A program made the position numbers and the translations under genes. A stretch of DNA of 32,537 bases from an uncultured Chloroflexota bacterium (GTDB taxonomy: Bacteria > Chloroflexota > Anaerolineae > UBA4142 > SHND01), in NCBI GenBank assembly GCA_937870825.1, contig CALMZO010000163.1, positions 1 through 32,537 of the forward strand, written 5' to 3'. This document shows positions 30,246-32,537 of this stretch, one piece after another; the stretch's first letter is position 1, and every line of letters starts with the position of its first letter. The notes under the pieces are model-generated. The model was not told the DNA's origin and did no database searches. It saw only the letters and a program-made list of their open reading frames with translations.

Positions 30246-31922
30246 ATGGCAAAACACAAATACTCTATCGGCGTTGATTTTGGCACCGAGTCAGGACGCG
30301 CAGTTCTGGTAGAGGTTGCAAATGGCAAAGAACTCGCGACGGCGATTTATCCGTACAAGAACGGCGTAATTGACAAAACATTGCCGGGGACAAAAATCCG
30401 CCTCGAACCCGATTGGGCATTGCAAGACCCGGACGATTATATTCGTACGTTCAAACACACGATTCCTGCAGTGTTGAAACAAAGCGGCGTTGACCCGAAC
30501 GACGTTATCGGCATCGGCATTGATTTCACCGCGTGTACGATGCTCCCGACGCGCGCGGACGGCACGCCGTTGTGCAACCTTTCCGAATTTCGTACGAATC
30601 CGCACGCGTGGGTGAAATTGTGGAAGCATCACGCCGCACAGCCCGAAGCGGACAAAATCAACGCGACGGCGCGCGCAATGAACGCAAGTTGGTTGAATCG
30701 CTACGGCGGAAAAATTTCGAGCGAGTGGTTTTTTAGTAAGACCCTGCAAATTTTGGATCAAGCGCCCGAAATTTACAACGCGGCAGACCGTTTGCTCGAA
30801 GCATCCGATTGGGTGATTTGGCAGCTGACCGGCGTCGAAACGCGCAACTCGTGTACGGCGGGCTACAAAGCGATTTGGTCCAAGCGCGAAGGATTTCCAT
30901 CGGAAAATTATTTTGGCGCGCTCGACGCGCGCTTGCAAAATGTGATTGACGAAAAAATGACGCGCGCCATTTCTTCCATCGGCGAACGCGCGGGAACGCT
31001 CACGCCGCAAGCCGCGAAATGGACGGGACTCAAACCCGGCACTGCCGTCGCCGTCGCGAACGTGGACGCGCACGTTTCCGTCCCCGCTGCAACGGTGACA
31101 GAGACGGGACGCATGGTGCTGATTATGGGCACAAGCACCTGTCACATTTTGCTCGGCGACAAAGAGCGCACGGTGGAAGGCATGTGCGGGGTGGTGGAAG
31201 ACGGCGTAATTCCCGGATTGTTTGGGTACGAAGCGGGACAATCGGGCGTCGGCGATATTTTCGCGTGGTTCGTTGACAATGCCGTGCCGCCCGAATATCA
31301 CACCTTCGCCAAGAAGCAGAAAAAAGATTTGCATCACGTGATGGAACAAGAAGCCGCGAAATTGAAACCGGGCGAATCGGGTTTGCTCGCGCTCGATTGG
31401 TGGAACGGCAATCGCTCAGTGTTGGTGGATGTGGATTTGACGGGCATGTTGGTCGGCGCGACGCTCGCCACACGCGCGCCGGAAATCTATCGCGCGCTGA
31501 TTGAAGCCACCGCGTTCGGCACGCGCACCATCATCGAACAATTTGAAAAGAACGATGTTCCGGTGAACGAACTGGTCGCGTGCGGCGGCTTGCCCGCGAA
31601 AAATAAATTGCTGATGCAAATTTACGCGGACGTGACGGGACGCGAGTTCAAGCTCGCCGCGTCGTCGCAAACGCCCGCGCTCGGCGCGGCAATGTTCGGC
31701 GCGGTCGCGGCGGGCAAAGCGAACGGCGGTTACGACACGATTTTCGATGCCGCGCAAAACATGGCGCGGTTAAAAAAAGAAACGTACAAACCGAATCCGT
31801 TCGCGCAAAAAATTTACAATGAGCTCTACGCCGAATACGTGACGTTACACGACTATTTCGGACGCGGCGGGAATGATGTGATGAAACGGTTGAAACAAAT
31901 GAGAAAACTGCACAGTCCTTGA
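30246..31922 (+). CDS. araB: Ribulokinase
   Basis: A 558-residue FGGY-family sugar kinase that phosphorylates L-ribulose to L-ribulose 5-phosphate, the normal AraB length. It shows the phosphate-1 motif [29 protein letters not shown], the ATPase motif [16 protein letters not shown] and the FGGY-signature region [20 protein letters not shown]. The start two bases after the foreign-gene stop (TAATTATGG) uses the AGGTGA of the direct repeat. araD begins 27 bp downstream. Confidence 0.96.
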   Translation: MAKHKYSIGVDFGTESGRAVLVEVANGKELATAIYPYKNGVIDKTLPGTKIRLEPDWALQDPDDYIRTFKHTIPAVLKQSGVDPNDVIGIGIDFTACTMLPTRADGTPLCNLSEFRTNPHAWVKLWKHHAAQPEADKINATARAMNASWLNRYGGKISSEWFFSKTLQILDQAPEIYNAADRLLEASDWVIWQLTGVETRNSCTAGYKAIWSKREGFPSENYFGALDARLQNVIDEKMTRAISSIGERAGTLTPQAAKWTGLKPGTAVAVANVDAHVSVPAATVTETGRMVLIMGTSTCHILLGDKERTVEGMCGVVEDGVIPGLFGYEAGQSGVGDIFAWFVDNAVPPEYHTFAKKQKKDLHHVMEQEAAKLKPGESGLLALDWWNGNRSVLVDVDLTGMLVGATLATRAPEIYRALIEATAFGTRTIIEQFEKNDVPVNELVACGGLPAKNKLLMQIYADVTGREFKLAASSQTPALGAAMFGAVAAGKANGGYDTIFDAAQNMARLKKETYKPNPFAQKIYNELYAEYVTLHDYFGRGGNDVMKRLKQMRKLHSP

Positions 31923-31949
31923 TGAACAAAGCGACTCGGATAAATTTTC

Positions 31950-32537
31950 ATGCTCGAACCTTTACGCGAACAGCTGTATCAACTGCATCTCGAACTGCCG
32001 AAAAATAATTTGGTGATGTGGACGGGCGGCAACATTTCGGCGCGCGACCCCGAATCGGGCAACGTCGTCATCAAACCTTCGGGCGTGCGTTATGAACATC
32101 TGCGTCCTGAAGATTTTGTAATTTTGAACCTCGAAGGGTACATCCTCGAAGGGAATCTCAAACCGTCGTCAGACACCGCAAGTCATTTGTACATTTACCA
32201 AAAGCGCCCCGACGTGTTCGGCGTCGTTCACACGCACTCGCCGTACGCGACAGCGTTCGCCGCGTTGGGCAAACCGATTCCCGTGTATCTCACCGCGCAC
32301 GCGGACGAATTTGGCGGACCGATTCCGTGCGGCGGCTTTGCGCTGATTGGCGGCGAAGAAATCGGACGCGTCGTGATTGACGCGATTGGTTCATCGCCTG
32401 CCGTGTTGTTGAAAAATCACGGCGTCTTTACGCTTGGCAAAAACGCGGAAGCAGCGGTGAAAGCGGCGGTGATGGTCGAAGACATCGCGCGCACCACATG
32501 GCTCGCGCTGCAAATCGGAACCCCCGAAGAAATTTCT
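31950..32537 (+). CDS. araD: L-ribulose-5-phosphate 4-epimerase, 3' end beyond the window
   Basis: The first 196 codons of a class II aldolase/epimerase run off the right edge. It begins MLEPLREQLYQLHLELPKNN. The family signature TGGNISARDP is at 25-34, SSDTASH at 73-79 and zinc ligands H94 and H96 in VVHTHSPYATAF, with H157 in LLKNHGVFTLG. D119 in AHADEFGG corresponds to the catalytic Asp120 of the E. coli enzyme. It completes araA-araB-araD, giving D-xylulose 5-phosphate. The Shine-Dalgarno is weak (ACTCGGATAAA). Confidence 0.93.
   Translation, partial: MLEPLREQLYQLHLELPKNNLVMWTGGNISARDPESGNVVIKPSGVRYEHLRPEDFVILNLEGYILEGNLKPSSDTASHLYIYQKRPDVFGVVHTHSPYATAFAALGKPIPVYLTAHADEFGGPIPCGGFALIGGEEIGRVVIDAIGSSPAVLLKNHGVFTLGKNAEAAVKAAVMVEDIARTTWLALQIGTPEEIS

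Overview
The window reads as a moderately GC-rich bacterial chromosome segment, most likely from a Chloroflexota (Anaerolineae-like) bacterium. That is an inference from the gene mix: a NarL/DosR-type two-component system with several universal stress proteins, a Hox-type NAD-linked [NiFe] hydrogenase, a ferritin-VIT fusion and CoA-transferase metabolism. It is not based on a marker gene, and no rRNA or tRNA gene was found.

Layout. 1-3.1 kb: a partial leftward gene, then OmpR-type regulator, CBS-domain protein and PAS histidine kinase, closed by a GNRA-loop terminator. 3.1-6.4 kb: ferritin-VIT iron/manganese transporter, a B12-type radical SAM protein and a universal stress protein (USP). 6.4-10.2 kb: a DosR-like regulator diverging from a GAF-domain histidine kinase through a symmetric promoter region, then a receiver-only regulator and a Tat/lipoprotein two-domain multicopper oxidase. 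10.4-13.9 kb (minus): an ArsR-type repressor followed by SQR-like flavoprotein, DUF1641, TusE/DsrC-like and DsrE-like genes, a sulfide/sulfur-transfer operon. 13.9-16.7 kb: a structured-RNA candidate, a bactofilin-like membrane protein and a decayed 2-oxoacid:ferredoxin oxidoreductase locus. 16.9-25.3 kb (minus): acetyl-CoA/4-hydroxybutyrate CoA-transferase, radical SAM protein, hoxEFUYH, maturation protease and hypA, tightly packed. 25.5-27.1 kb: a small Cys-rich protein and two further USPs. 27.3 kb to the end: the arabinose operon araA-(foreign gene)-araB-araD.

The most interesting signal is a candidate DosRS-like hypoxia/redox regulon. The NarL-type regulator (6435-7100) keeps the recognition-helix residues recalled for mycobacterial DosR. 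Its divergent partner kinase keeps the GAF His that ligates haem in DosS. The DosR-type half-site core GGGAC-N4-GTCCC occurs intact upstream of the receiver/multicopper-oxidase pair, at 9/10 upstream of the double-USP operon and at 8/10 upstream of the OmpR-type operon, with weaker forms upstream of the third USP. USPs and CBS proteins are also hallmark members of the mycobacterial dormancy regulon. Together with the hydrogenase, iron storage, sulfide and CoA-transferase genes, the window looks like an anaerobic/energy-stress neighbourhood.

A second signal is an AT-rich foreign gene inserted exactly between araA and araB. It is flanked by a 10-bp direct repeat (CAGGTGAATA) that supplies the ribosome binding site of both the foreign gene and araB, and the stop codon of the foreign gene.
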